A DNA stretch of 64,000 nt, from positions 63,265-127,264 of the forward strand of contig NZ_LMHC01000001.1 of NCBI RefSeq assembly GCF_001427665.1, written 5' to 3'. The notes under the pieces were generated by a model. It was not told the DNA's origin. It made no database searches and was given only the letters and a program-made list of their open reading frames with translations. This document shows positions 18,861 through 27,671 of this stretch, in pieces; the stretch's first letter is position 1, and the number at the start of each line of letters is the position of its first letter. This stretch comes from Caulobacter sp. Root655 (GTDB lineage Bacteria > Pseudomonadota > Alphaproteobacteria > Caulobacterales > Caulobacteraceae). A program made the translations under genes and the position numbers.

Positions 18861-20573
18861 CTATTCCTTCGGGGTAGCCCGCTCGCGCAGGGCGGCGCCG
18901 AGGATGTCGCCCAGCGAAGCGCCGGAGTCCGACGAGCCGAACTGCTCGATGGCTTCCTTCTCTTCGGCCATTTCCAGCGACTTGATCGACATCGAGACGC
19001 GGCGAGCCGCCTTGTCGATGTTGGTGATCTGAGCGTCGACGCGGTCACCCACGGCGAAGCGCTCGGGGCGCTGTTCCTGACGGTCGCGCGACAGGTCCGA
19101 CTTGCGGATGAACGCGGTCATCAGGGCGTCGTCCTCACCGAAGCGCACTTCGATGCCGCCGGTGGTGACTTCCGTCACCGTGACGGTCACGGTCTGGTTC
19201 TTGCGGTAGGTGTCGCCCGACATCGGATCGCCGCCCAGCTGCTTGATGCCCAGCGAGATGCGTTCCTTCTCGACGTCGACGTCCAGGACCTTGGCCTTGA
19301 CGATATCGCCCTTCTTGTAGCGCGACATGGCTTCTTCGCCCGAGGCGCTCCAGTCGATGTCCGACAGGTGCACCATGCCGTCGATGTCGTTGTCGAGGCC
19401 GATGAACAGACCAAATTCAGTCGCGTTCTTGACTTCGCCTTCGACGGTCGAGCCGACCGGGTGGGTTTCCAGGAAGGAATCCCACGGGTTGGCCAGGGCC
19501 TGCTTCAGGCCCAGCGACACGCGGCGCTTGGACGGATCGACGTCCAGCACGACCACGTCGACTTCCTGCGAGGTCGAGACGATCTTGCCGGGGTGGACGT
19601 TCTTCTTGGTCCAGGACATTTCCGAGACGTGCACCAGACCCTCGACGCCGGCTTCCAGTTCAACGAACGCGCCGTAGTCGGTGATGTTGGTGATGCGGCC
19701 CGTGAACTTGGCGCCGACCGGGTACTTCGCTTCCACGCCGTCCCACGGATCGGACTGCAGCTGCTTCATGCCGAGGCTGATGCGCTGGGTGTCCGGGTTG
19801 ATCTTGACGATCTGCACCTTCACGGTGTCGCCCACGGCGAGCACTTGGCTCGGGTGGTTGACGCGCTTCCAGCTCATGTCGGTGACGTGCAGCAGGCCGT
19901 CGATGCCGCCCAGGTCCACGAACGCACCGTAGTCGGTGATGTTCTTGACCACGCCTTCGCGGATTTCACCCTCTTGCAGCTGCGACACCAGTTCGGTGCG
20001 CTGCTCGGCGCGGGCTTCTTCCAGGATGGCGCGACGCGAGACGACGATATTGCCGCGCGGACGGTCCATCTTGAGGATGGCGAAGGGCTGTTCCTTGCCC
20101 ATCAGCGGGCCGACGTCGCGCACCGGGCGGATGTCGACCTGCGAGCCGGGCAGGAACGCCGAGGCGCCGCCCAGGTCGACGGTGAAGCCACCCTTCACGC
20201 GGCCGACGATGGCGCCCATGACGGGTTCGTTCTTGGCGTAGACGCCTTCCAGACGGGTCCAGGCTTCTTCGCGCTTGGCCTTTTCGCGGCTGATGACCGC
20301 TTCGCCGAGGGCGTTTTCCAGACGTTCCAGGAAGACTTCGACCGAGTCGCCGACCTTGATGGTCGCCTTGCCGGTTTCGTCGACGCCGAATTCCTTTTGC
20401 AGGACGCGGCCTTCGGTCTTCAGACCGACGTCGATGATCGCGAAGTCCTTCTCGAGCCCGACAACGATGCCCTTGACGACGGTGCCTTCCGCGAAGTCGC
20501 GGCCGCCCATGGAATCGTTCAGCAGCGCTTCGAAATCGTCGCGCGTCGGGTTGAAGCTCATATCGTCAGCCAT
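18861..20573 (-). CDS. rpsA: 30S ribosomal protein S1
   Basis: 570 residues from ATG 20573 (MADDMSFNPTRDDFEALL), matching the family start; the frame is open further upstream but not conserved. Six S1 RNA-binding domains are visible in order, for example VVKGIVVGLEKDFAIIDVG, VVKNITDYGAFVDLGGIDGLLH and FTGRITNITDYGAFVELEAGVEGLVHVSEM. S1 unfolds mRNA on the 30S subunit and is essential for most initiation. It follows cmk by 132 bp, the conserved cmk-rpsA-ihfB order, and ends in a strong terminator. Confidence 0.98.
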   Translation of the reverse strand: MADDMSFNPTRDDFEALLNDSMGGRDFAEGTVVKGIVVGLEKDFAIIDVGLKTEGRVLQKEFGVDETGKATIKVGDSVEVFLERLENALGEAVISREKAKREEAWTRLEGVYAKNEPVMGAIVGRVKGGFTVDLGGASAFLPGSQVDIRPVRDVGPLMGKEQPFAILKMDRPRGNIVVSRRAILEEARAEQRTELVSQLQEGEIREGVVKNITDYGAFVDLGGIDGLLHVTDMSWKRVNHPSQVLAVGDTVKVQIVKINPDTQRISLGMKQLQSDPWDGVEAKYPVGAKFTGRITNITDYGAFVELEAGVEGLVHVSEMSWTKKNVHPGKIVSTSQEVDVVVLDVDPSKRRVSLGLKQALANPWDSFLETHPVGSTVEGEVKNATEFGLFIGLDNDIDGMVHLSDIDWSASGEEAMSRYKKGDIVKAKVLDVDVEKERISLGIKQLGGDPMSGDTYRKNQTVTVTVTEVTTGGIEVRFGEDDALMTAFIRKSDLSRDRQEQRPERFAVGDRVDAQITNIDKAARRVSMSIKSLEMAEEKEAIEQFGSSDSGASLGDILGAALRERATPKE

Positions 20574-20705
20574 GCTGATCTTTAGTCTCGTGTTGAGGGA
20601 AGCCCTGCGATGAGCGCCGCCGGATGACGGTTCTCGGGATTCCGGGTGATGTGAGGTGGTCTTGCGGTCCGGCGCTTCCAAAGCGGCGGCGAGGCGGGCG
20701 GTGGA

Positions 20706-21356
20706 TTAGCCCGGGAGGTTTCCCGACCGGGCGCGCGCCGTCTCGACAATGCGGCGGGCCGCATCGAAGGCCTGCTCTATAGTCATTTCCGACGTATCAA
20801 GCAAGACGGCGTCGGGGGCCTGGGTCATCGGCGAATCCACGCGGCCGCCGTCGCGCTCGTCGCGGCGCAGGATGTCGGCCAGGATCTCTTCGTAGGTCAC
20901 CGCCTCGCCCTGGCCGCTCAACTGTTTCCAGCGACGGTCGGCGCGTACTTCGGCGGAGGCGGCGATGTAGAGCTTGGCTGGCGCGTCGGGGGCGATGACC
21001 GTGCCGATGTCGCGGCCGTCGATCACCGCGCCGGGTTCCTGGGCGGCGAACCGTTGCTGGAATTCACGCAGCGCCAGGCGGACCGGCGTGTGGACGGCGA
21101 CCCGGCTGGCCAGCTCACCGGCCGCGCGGGTGCGCAGGCTGGGGCGCTCCAGCTCGGCGGGCTCTAGGGCCTGGGCGGCCGCCGTCGCCGCGACCACGTC
21201 GTCCAGGTCGCCGCCGCTCTCGGCCAGCCGGACGCCGACCCCGCGATAGAGCAGGCCCGAGTCGAGCACCGGATAGCCGTAGTACGCGCCCAGGCGGTGG
21301 GCGATCGTGCCCTTGCCCGAGGCGGCCGGACCGTCGACCGCGATCATGAAACCCAT
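20706..21356 (-). CDS. cmk: Cytidylate kinase
   Basis: 216 residues from ATG 21356 (MGFMIAVDGPAASGKGT). P-loop GPAASGKGT at residues 9-17; further CMP-kinase marks are LDSGLLYRGVG, VIDGRDIGTVIAPDAPAKLYI and the lid-region RRDERD. It phosphorylates CMP and dCMP with ATP. The gene begins two bases after the aroA stop, so aroA and cmk are translationally linked, and it precedes rpsA as in many Proteobacteria. Confidence 0.96.
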   Translation of the reverse strand: MGFMIAVDGPAASGKGTIAHRLGAYYGYPVLDSGLLYRGVGVRLAESGGDLDDVVAATAAAQALEPAELERPSLRTRAAGELASRVAVHTPVRLALREFQQRFAAQEPGAVIDGRDIGTVIAPDAPAKLYIAASAEVRADRRWKQLSGQGEAVTYEEILADILRRDERDGGRVDSPMTQAPDAVLLDTSEMTIEQAFDAARRIVETARARSGNLPG

Positions 21357-21358
21357 GG

Positions 21359-22702
21359 CTAAGCCTCGACCAGGTCGCCGCCCAGGCCGCGCATCATGTC
21401 GGCGAAGCCGGGGAAGCTGGTGGCGATCATGCCGGGCTCGTCGATCTCGACCGGCTGTTGGGCGGCCATGCCGAGGATCAGATGGCTCATGGCGATGCGG
21501 TGGTCGCCGTGGGTGTGGACCAGGCCGCCGCCGCGCACCGGATGGTTTCCGCGCGCCGTGCCGATCACCGTCATGCCCTCGGGCTCTTCCTCGACAGTGA
21601 CGCCGCAGGCCTTGAGGCCGGCCGCGGTCAGGGCGATGCGGTCGCTTTCCTTGACCCGCATCTCGCCGATGCCGCGCATCACGGTCGAGCCCTCGGCGAA
21701 GGCCGCGGCCACCGCCAGGATCGGATATTCGTCGATCATCGCCGGAGCCCGCTCGGGCGGCACCACCACGCCCTTCATCCCGGGGGAATGGCGAGCGGTG
21801 ATGTCGCCGATCTGTTCGCCGCTGCTCTCGCGGACGTTCGAGATCGTCAGGTCGGCGCCCATCTCCTGCAGCGTCGTGAACAGGCCGGTGCGCAGGACGT
21901 TCAGCATCACGCCCTCGACCGTCACTTCCGAGCCCGGGACGATCAGTCCGGCCACCAGCGGGAAGGCCGCCGACGACGGGTCGCCCGGCACCGCCACGTG
22001 GGTCCCGGTCAGCTTCTGGCCGGCCGGCAGGCGGATATGCCGCACCACCTTTCCCCCATGCGCCTTGTCCTCGACGATCACCTCGGCCCCGAAGGCCCGC
22101 AGCATGCGTTCGGTATGGTCGCGGGTGGCCTCGGGTTCGATCACCTCGACCCCGCCCTCGGCGTGCAGGCCGGCCAGCAGCACGGCCGACTTCACCTGGG
22201 CCGAGGCCATCGGCAACTTGTAGGACAGCCCGCGCAGGTTGCCGCCCTTCAGGGTCAGCGGCAGGCGGCCCTTGTCGCGACCCAGCCAGGTGGCGCCCAT
22301 CCGGGCCAGCGGGTCCAGCACCCGACCCATCGGCCGGCCGCGCAAGGATCCGTCGCCGGTGAAGGTGACGCAGAGCGGAAAGCCCGCCGCCGCGCCCATG
22401 ATCAGCCGCACGCCGGTGCCGGCGTTGCCGCAATCGACCACATCGGAGGGCTCAACGAAGCCACCCTGGCCCTCGATCCGCCAGCGGCCGGGGCCTTCCT
22501 GTTCGACCCGCGCGCCGAACGACCGCATGGCTTGCGCCGTGGCCAGGACGTCGGCGCCTTCCAGCAAACCCTCGACCGTGGTGGTCCCCGAAGCCAGGGC
22601 GCCGAGGATCATCGACCGGTGCGAAATCGACTTGTCGCCGGGGGCGCGGACCGTTCCGCGGAGGGGCCCACCGGGCGTGCTCTTCAATCCAGCCGCCGTC
22701 AT
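21359..22702 (-). CDS. aroA: 3-phosphoshikimate 1-carboxyvinyltransferase (EPSP synthase)
   Basis: 447 residues from ATG 22702 ([16 protein letters not shown]); the frame extends upstream without conservation. Substrate-binding motifs: [11 protein letters not shown] near the N-terminus, [12 protein letters not shown] (PEP loop), and MRVKESDRI. The loop GNAGTGVR with Ala after Asn and the overall pattern are those of alphaproteobacterial enzymes. It joins shikimate-3-phosphate and PEP in aromatic amino acid synthesis. It heads the aroA-cmk-rpsA group and is divergent from the FYDLN gene. Confidence 0.97.
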   Translation of the reverse strand: MTAAGLKSTPGGPLRGTVRAPGDKSISHRSMILGALASGTTTVEGLLEGADVLATAQAMRSFGARVEQEGPGRWRIEGQGGFVEPSDVVDCGNAGTGVRLIMGAAAGFPLCVTFTGDGSLRGRPMGRVLDPLARMGATWLGRDKGRLPLTLKGGNLRGLSYKLPMASAQVKSAVLLAGLHAEGGVEVIEPEATRDHTERMLRAFGAEVIVEDKAHGGKVVRHIRLPAGQKLTGTHVAVPGDPSSAAFPLVAGLIVPGSEVTVEGVMLNVLRTGLFTTLQEMGADLTISNVRESSGEQIGDITARHSPGMKGVVVPPERAPAMIDEYPILAVAAAFAEGSTVMRGIGEMRVKESDRIALTAAGLKACGVTVEEEPEGMTVIGTARGNHPVRGGGLVHTHGDHRIAMSHLILGMAAQQPVEIDEPGMIATSFPGFADMMRGLGGDLVEA

Positions 22703-22818
22703 GCCGTCACCGGCCTCCGTGTGATAAGCTTTCCGCGAGGGGATTGCCTTTTGACAGCGGCCCTTCGTCATGGCAAGTGACCGGCCGCTTTTCCCATCTG
22801 GATCAAAGGGTCGCCAAC

Positions 22819-23289
22819 TTGGCCAATCCCGAATTGGGCGCAAAACAAATTTGCCCCAACTGCCAATCGAAATTCTATGACCTGGGCCGCCGCCCGGCTC
22901 TGTGTCCCAAGTGCGGCGAGTCGTTCGATCCTGAAGAGGCGCTGAAGTCGCGCCGCGTTCGTGCTCGCGCCGTCACGCCGGACTACGACGCCGAGGACGA
23001 AAAGCCCGTCGCCGCGCCGAAGGAGCCGGACGGCTACGAGGACGAGGTCGATGAGACCCCGGAAATCGACCAGGCGGTGGAAGCCGACGTGGTCGACGCC
23101 GAGGACGACGCCGATCCGGCCGCCACGCCCGCCGCCGGCGCCGACGACCTGGGCGTCGATTTCGCCGAGGATGAAGACCTGGCCGAGGACGAAGCCGACG
23201 ACGTTCCGTTCCTCGAGGACGAAGACGAGGAAGACGTCCTCGACGACGAAATCGAGGGCCTGCCGGGCGCCGACGACGACGATCGCTAG
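22819..23289 (+). CDS. Acidic FYDLN-type zinc-ribbon protein (TIGR02300 family)
   Basis: 156 residues from a TTG at 22819 ([26 protein letters not shown]), with AAAGGG eight bases before; family members start here. The N-terminus has a zinc ribbon (CPNC ... CPKC) and the FYDLG/FYDLN signature. After about residue 50 the chain becomes extremely acidic with long D/E runs to the end and is probably disordered. The family is nearly confined to Alphaproteobacteria and has no known function; a nucleic-acid or RNA-polymerase-linked role is only a guess. Confidence 0.9.
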   Translation: MANPELGAKQICPNCQSKFYDLGRRPALCPKCGESFDPEEALKSRRVRARAVTPDYDAEDEKPVAAPKEPDGYEDEVDETPEIDQAVEADVVDAEDDADPAATPAAGADDLGVDFAEDEDLAEDEADDVPFLEDEDEEDVLDDEIEGLPGADDDDR

Positions 23290-23302
23290 GCCGCTGGCCT
23301 GG

Positions 23303-23382
23303 GGATATTTTTCGAGAACAACGATCTCGAAAAATATCCGAAAAAAGTTCGCCGGGAGGGTTGATCCAAAAATCCTCCCGGC
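23303..23382. repeat. Two adjacent perfect inverted repeats upstream of tRNA-Ala
   Basis: The first has 15-bp arms (GGATATTTTTCGAGA at 23303-23317, complement at 23325-23339) with a 7-base loop and is AT-rich against its surroundings. The second has 9-bp arms GCCGGGAGG / CCTCCCGGC (23351-23359, 23374-23382). No canonical T tract follows the first on the + strand (GAAAAAAG follows instead), so it is not a simple terminator for the FYDLN gene, although attenuation is possible. Confidence 0.6.
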
Positions 23383-23475
23383 ATAGGTTCCGCGCCTCTT
23401 CGGGGGCCACCCACTCGGAACCGTCGGAGACACTGAGGAATTCTTGGGAAACCCTAGTGGGAAACCTTGAACCTT

Positions 23476-23551
<76 letters not shown>

Positions 23552-23553
23552 AG

Positions 23554-23588
23554 ACGGCCGCTTCCCTAAAGGGAGCGGCCGTTTCCAT
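23554..23588 (+). terminator. Terminator after tRNA-Ala
   Basis: ACGGCCGCT pairs with AGCGGCCGT (23554-23562 / 23574-23582), extended by CCCT/AGGG across one bulged T, and is followed by TTTCCATTT. It begins three bases after the tRNA CCA end. Confidence 0.75.
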
Positions 23589-23593
23589 TTCAG

Positions 23594-23611
23594 CCTCCCC
23601 TCTGGGGGAGG
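23594..23611. repeat. Repeat B fragment
   Basis: CCTCCCCTCTGGGGGAGG is a single-hairpin remnant like the ends of repeat B. It sits between the tRNA-Ala terminator and the 3' end of the hydrolase gene, followed by a second CCTCCCCC. Confidence 0.55.
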
Positions 23612-23631
23612 CCGCGCCCGGGTCCTCCCCC

Positions 23632-24603
23632 TCACACGCCCCACAGCTTTCGCGCTTCCTCCGCCACCACGTCCGGATATTCCTCCGGCCAGAACAGCTT
23701 GGCCTTGGGCAGCCGCCGCACGCCGCGCGAATTGGGCATGACGGCGTCCAGATAGTCCGGACTGTCCTTGGAGAAGATGTCGTCGGCCATGCCCCAGACG
23801 ATGCGGGTCGGGACCTTGCACTGGCGCAGGGCCGCTTCGATCCCGGCCAGGGGGTTGGGGTCCAGGCCCAGGGTGTAGGCGTTGACCAGCGCCTTGCGGG
23901 CCGGGGTGGCGATCAGCGGACCGAAATACATCTCGATCGCCGCGTCGGTCGGCTGGGTCGGGTCGCTGAAGCACATGCCGCCGAAGCCCTGGGGTGAGCG
24001 GGCCAGCCTGTGGTCGTTGAACCACGGAACCAGCCACTGGTCGGGATAGGTCCCCTCGCGGGCCATGGCCACCACCGGGGCCAGCGCGGGCGGCGGGCTG
24101 TCGGGCTCGACGTCGCAATTGGTCAGCAGCAGGGTGCGGACCCGCCGCGGATGGCGCAGGACGAACAGCTGGGCCACCGCCCCGCCGCTGTCGTTGGCGA
24201 CCAGGTCGACCGTGGCGATCCCCAGCTTGTCGAGGAAGGTGGCCAGCATCTCCACCTGGTCGGCCGGCGTCACGCCCTGGCCCTCGGCGACCCGCGTGAA
24301 ACCCAGGCCCATGGAGTCCGGCGCGATGCAGCGGCGATAGGGCGACAGCCATTCCAGGGCTCCGCGCCACTGGAAGCTGTTGAGCGGGAAGCCGTGCAGG
24401 AACAGCGCCACCTGGCCCGCCCCGCGCTCGACATAGGCGATGTCGCCGAACGACGTCGCCACATACCGCCGGTTGGAGTGATAGGCGCGCGCCGCCGCGG
24501 CGTCCTGGCCGGTCTGGGGCATGGCGCCGCGCGCCGCCGCCTGGCCGCCCGCCGCCAGGGTCAGGAAACCGGCCGCGGCCGTGATGAACTGTCGTCTTTG
24601 CAT
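23632..24603 (-). CDS. Exported alpha/beta hydrolase (haloalkane dehalogenase / epoxide hydrolase type)
   Basis: 323 residues. The N-terminus MQRRQFITAAAGFLTLAAGG looks like a short Tat-type signal (RRQF). The hydrolase core shows the oxyanion HGFP (residues 70-73), a nucleophile elbow VANDSGGAV with Asp at about 138 in place of Ser, and a late DDIFSKDSPDY acid region. An Asp nucleophile points to haloalkane dehalogenase or epoxide hydrolase chemistry and not to an esterase. The gene is divergent from the XRE regulator across a 123-bp gap with a perfect palindrome, which suggests control by it. The substrate is unknown. Confidence 0.87.
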   Translation of the reverse strand: MQRRQFITAAAGFLTLAAGGQAAARGAMPQTGQDAAAARAYHSNRRYVATSFGDIAYVERGAGQVALFLHGFPLNSFQWRGALEWLSPYRRCIAPDSMGLGFTRVAEGQGVTPADQVEMLATFLDKLGIATVDLVANDSGGAVAQLFVLRHPRRVRTLLLTNCDVEPDSPPPALAPVVAMAREGTYPDQWLVPWFNDHRLARSPQGFGGMCFSDPTQPTDAAIEMYFGPLIATPARKALVNAYTLGLDPNPLAGIEAALRQCKVPTRIVWGMADDIFSKDSPDYLDAVMPNSRGVRRLPKAKLFWPEEYPDVVAEEARKLWGV

Positions 24604-24673
24604 GGTCCGATCCTCAGGGGATGGGGTGGAAAGCCCCGATGGACAGCATGGCTAAGGCTCGTCGATCACGGCG

Positions 24674-24696
24674 GCCATGACCTGACAGGTCATGGC
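24674..24696. promoter_or_regulatory. Perfect 23-bp palindrome, probable operator
   Basis: GCCATGACCT, GAC, AGGTCATGGC: 10-bp arms with a 3-base centre, no mismatch. It lies 31 bases before the XRE regulator ATG (24727) and about 70 bases before the divergent hydrolase start (24603), where an operator for both would be expected. Binding by the neighbouring regulator is inferred. Confidence 0.7.
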
Positions 24697-24726
24697 GATC
24701 ATGCGCGACGCGGCTAAGATCGACGC

Positions 24727-25551
24727 ATGAACCAGATGACCTCCCCGCCGCTCCGCGCGGTTCCGGCCCATCCCTTGGGCGACCTTCTGCGCGAATGGCG
24801 CGGCGCGCGACGGATGAGCCAGATGGACCTGGCGCTGGAGGCCGGCGTCTCGACCCGTCACCTCAGCTGCGTGGAGACCGGCAAGGCCCGACCCAGCCGC
24901 GAGCTGGTCGCCCTGCTGGCTGGGGCGCTCGACATGCCGATGCGCGACCGCAACGCCCTGCTGGTGACGGCCGGCTACGCGCCGGGCTACCGCGAGACCG
25001 CCCTGTCGGCGCCGGAGATGTCGCTGGTGCGGCGGGCCATCGAGTTCATCCTCGGGCAACAGGCGCCCTATCCCGCCTTCGTGGTCAACCGCCACTGGGA
25101 CGTGCTGATGGCCAATGACGGCCTGGCCCGGGTGTTCGGCTGGCTGCGCGACGGCCAGGAGGTCAACCCAAACATCATGCGGCAAGTGTTCGACCCGGCC
25201 GACATGCGGCCGTTCATCGACAACTGGGAGGAGGTGGCCGGCGACCTGATCCGCCACCTGCACCACGAGGTCGCCACCCACCCCTCCGACAAGGTCTCCC
25301 GCGCCCTGCTGGACGAGGTGCTGGCCTATCCGGACGTGCCGGCGCGCTGGGAGCACCGCGAACTGGGCGCCGCGCCGATGCCGCTGATGACCGTGGTGTT
25401 CCGCAAGGGCGACCAGCGCCTGAGTTTCTTCTCGACCCTGACCACCTTCGGGACCTCGCGCGACATCACCCTGGAGGAGATCCGCGTCGAGTGCATGTTC
25501 CCGGCCGACGAGGAGACGGCGGCGTTCTGCCGAGGACTGGCGGCGGGCTAG
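24727..25551 (+). CDS. XRE-family regulator with MmyB-like ligand-binding domain
   Basis: 274 residues. Residues about 17-75 are a helix-turn-helix of the XRE type (LGDLLREWRGARRMSQMDLALEAGVSTRHLSCVETGKARPSREL, shown in two overlapping pieces in the protein). From about 95 onward is the MmyB-like PAS-type domain (APYPAFVVNRHWDVLMAN, FDPADMRPFIDNWEEVAG, FFSTLTTFGTSRDITLEEIRVECMFPAD), which in a homologue binds a fatty acid. It is divergent from the dehalogenase-like hydrolase with a palindrome between them and likely represses itself and that gene. The ligand is unknown. Confidence 0.92.
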   Translation: MNQMTSPPLRAVPAHPLGDLLREWRGARRMSQMDLALEAGVSTRHLSCVETGKARPSRELVALLAGALDMPMRDRNALLVTAGYAPGYRETALSAPEMSLVRRAIEFILGQQAPYPAFVVNRHWDVLMANDGLARVFGWLRDGQEVNPNIMRQVFDPADMRPFIDNWEEVAGDLIRHLHHEVATHPSDKVSRALLDEVLAYPDVPARWEHRELGAAPMPLMTVVFRKGDQRLSFFSTLTTFGTSRDITLEEIRVECMFPADEETAAFCRGLAAG

Positions 25552-25597
25552 GTGGCGAGCGCTCTCCCGGATGGGAGAGGGAGGAGGCAACGCGCTG

Positions 25598-26308
25598 TCA
25601 GCCGTCCCTCAGCACCTCGTCCACCCAGGCCGGCACGACCTCCGTCGCCGGCCCGTACCGCCGCTCGTCAAAGGCCCGGGCGTTGTCCGACGGCGCCAGA
25701 TTGATCTCGCACGTCCGGATCCCCAGCCGCCGGGCCCGCGACACGAAGCCCGCGGCCGGATAGACCGAACCCGAGGTTCCGATGGCCACGAACAGGTCGG
25801 CCTCTTCCAGCGCCTCCTCGATCTCGTCCATTCGCAGGGGCGTCTCGCCGAACCACACCACGTGCGGCCGAGCCGTTCCGACGGCTCCGCAGGCCGCGCA
25901 TGGGGTTTCGCCGCTCAACGCCTCCCGGTCCGGCCAGGTCGCGCCGCAGCCGTGGCAGCGGGTCACCGTCAGCTCGCCGTGCATGTGGACGACGTCCGCG
26001 CCGCCGCCCTGCTCGTGCAGGTCGTCGACGTTCTGGGTGCAGAGGAACAGGCGGCCGCCCCGCGCCGCCAGATCCCGCCGCAGCCGCGCCAGGGCCACAT
26101 GGGCGGGGTTGGGCCCTGCCTTGGCCAGGTTGGCGCGGCGGGCGTTGTAGAAGGCCCGCACCTTGGCCGGGTCGCGGGCGAAACCCTCGGGCGTCGCCAC
26201 CTCCGACAGGTCGTACTGGGTCCAGATCCCACTGGCGTCGCGGAACGTGCCCAGGCCGCTCTCGCTCGAGATTCCCGCCCCGGTCAGCACGAAGATGTTC
26301 AGACCCAT
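25598..26308 (-). CDS. cobB: NAD-dependent protein deacylase, class III sirtuin (CobB)
   Basis: 236 residues. NAD motif GAGISSESGLGTFR (10-23), TQNVDDLHE, catalytic HMHGEL with His 110, and a zinc tetrad at C118, C121, C137 and C140. The YNAR sequence (Y54, R57) is the Y-x-x-R pair of class III sirtuins such as SIRT5 and E. coli CobB, which lets them remove succinyl and malonyl groups as well as acetyl. A likely substrate in any such cell is the catalytic Lys of Acs. The gene is alone, oriented away from the diiron protein gene. Confidence 0.96.
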   Translation of the reverse strand: MGLNIFVLTGAGISSESGLGTFRDASGIWTQYDLSEVATPEGFARDPAKVRAFYNARRANLAKAGPNPAHVALARLRRDLAARGGRLFLCTQNVDDLHEQGGGADVVHMHGELTVTRCHGCGATWPDREALSGETPCAACGAVGTARPHVVWFGETPLRMDEIEEALEEADLFVAIGTSGSVYPAAGFVSRARRLGIRTCEINLAPSDNARAFDERRYGPATEVVPAWVDEVLRDG

Positions 26309-26459
26309 CGAGACCTCTTCCGGCGAGGGGCGACGTCACGAACTTGACGCACCCGTCATTTTTAATTTGACCACCCGGGAATTTTGAGTGGACAGTGTTC
26401 ACTTGAGCCCAAGGACCGCGCAGTCGGCCAGGCTCGCCCCCATTAGGCAGGAGCCCATC

Positions 26460-27584
26460 GTGACGGACAAGAACATCACCAAGGACGCCATGTACGACGC
26501 GGTGGCGCCCGACGACTTCGAGGCGATGCTCGAGCTCGACCGCTACAACAACCGCTCGACCGCCTTCGACAAGATCATCTCGGCGACCCACGACCACTTC
26601 TGGGATCCGCTGGACAAGGCCTATATCGACTACGATGAGCCGTTCGACATGGAGAACCAGGCGCTGGTTCCCGAGGACCTGGTCATCGCCCTGTCGACCG
26701 ACTACGTGTCCGACCACCTCAGCGATCCCAAGCAACGCATCCGCTTCATCAACCAGTCGGTGCTGCGCAGCTTCTCGTCGATTCTGCACGGCGAGCAGGG
26801 CGCGCTGAACCTGTCGGCCAGCCTGTGCCACGTGCTCAAGGACCAGGGCGCCCAGGAATACGCCGCCAACCAGACCCGGGAAGAGGCCCGCCACGTCACG
26901 GCCTTCGCCAAGTACATCAAGGCCCGCTGGGGCAAGCCCGTCGAGTGCGGCCCGGCCCTGAAGACCCTGCTGGTCGAGATCATCGGCGCGCCCGAGGTCT
27001 ACAAGAAGATCATCGGCATGCAGATGCTGGTCGAGGGCCTGGCCATGGGCGCGTTCGCCACTTTCTACACCCAGATCAACGACCCGCTGGGCAAGAAGAT
27101 GCTGCAGCTGGTGATGACCGACGAGGCCTTCCACCACAAGTTCGGGAAGATCTGGGCCGACCGCACGGTGCCCAAGCTGACCCCCGAGGAGCACGCGATC
27201 ATCGAGGACTGGGCGGCGCACTGCTTCCAGACCCTGCTGTTCAACCTGGTCTCCCCGCACCAGCAGCTCGACCTCTACGCCGAATTCGGCCTCGACCCCG
27301 ACAAGGTGGTCGAGGAGTACGGGAAGATCATGACCGACGACCTGCGTCGGGAGAACATGAAGGAGCAGACCAACATCTTCCGGGTGCTGGTCAAGACCCT
27401 GCTCAACGCCGGCATCATCACCGAGCGCACCAAGGCCTTCTACGCGATGTACGTCGACATCGAGGAGCTGCGCGGCGAGGGCGACCGCATGGTCGGCGAC
27501 GACATCGCCGAGGAGGGCATCCGCCACCTGCAGGCCATCAACTTCCGCGACCGTGTCGCCCCGGTGACCATCGCCGCCGAATAG
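26460..27584 (+). CDS. Ferritin-like diiron protein of unknown function
   Basis: 374 residues from a GTG at 26460, chosen because AGGAG lies six bases before it; the frame is open from 26388. It is all-helical with two carboxylate/His sets: HGEQGALNLS, TREEARHVTAF (ExxH), MLVEGLAMGAF and TDEAFHHKFG (ExxH). That is a diiron four-helix-bundle site like ribonucleotide reductase R2, AurF or related oxygenases. The family is conserved in Caulobacterales but I cannot name its substrate. It ends in a strong terminator and appears monocistronic. Confidence 0.78.
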   Translation: MTDKNITKDAMYDAVAPDDFEAMLELDRYNNRSTAFDKIISATHDHFWDPLDKAYIDYDEPFDMENQALVPEDLVIALSTDYVSDHLSDPKQRIRFINQSVLRSFSSILHGEQGALNLSASLCHVLKDQGAQEYAANQTREEARHVTAFAKYIKARWGKPVECGPALKTLLVEIIGAPEVYKKIIGMQMLVEGLAMGAFATFYTQINDPLGKKMLQLVMTDEAFHHKFGKIWADRTVPKLTPEEHAIIEDWAAHCFQTLLFNLVSPHQQLDLYAEFGLDPDKVVEEYGKIMTDDLRRENMKEQTNIFRVLVKTLLNAGIITERTKAFYAMYVDIEELRGEGDRMVGDDIAEEGIRHLQAINFRDRVAPVTIAAE

Positions 27585-27604
27585 GACGTTCGTCCAAGAC
27601 TTCG

Positions 27605-27645
27605 AGCGCCCCGCCGGGAACTTCGGCGGGGCGCTTTGCGTTTGT
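27605..27645 (+). terminator. Terminator after the diiron protein gene
   Basis: A 12-bp perfect stem AGCGCCCCGCCG / CGGCGGGGCGCT (27605-27616, 27624-27635) with a 7-base loop, then TTGCGTTTGT. It lies 20 bases after the stop codon. Confidence 0.85.
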
Positions 27646-27671
27646 GGCGGCTTGTGAGGCAAGGTGGCCGT

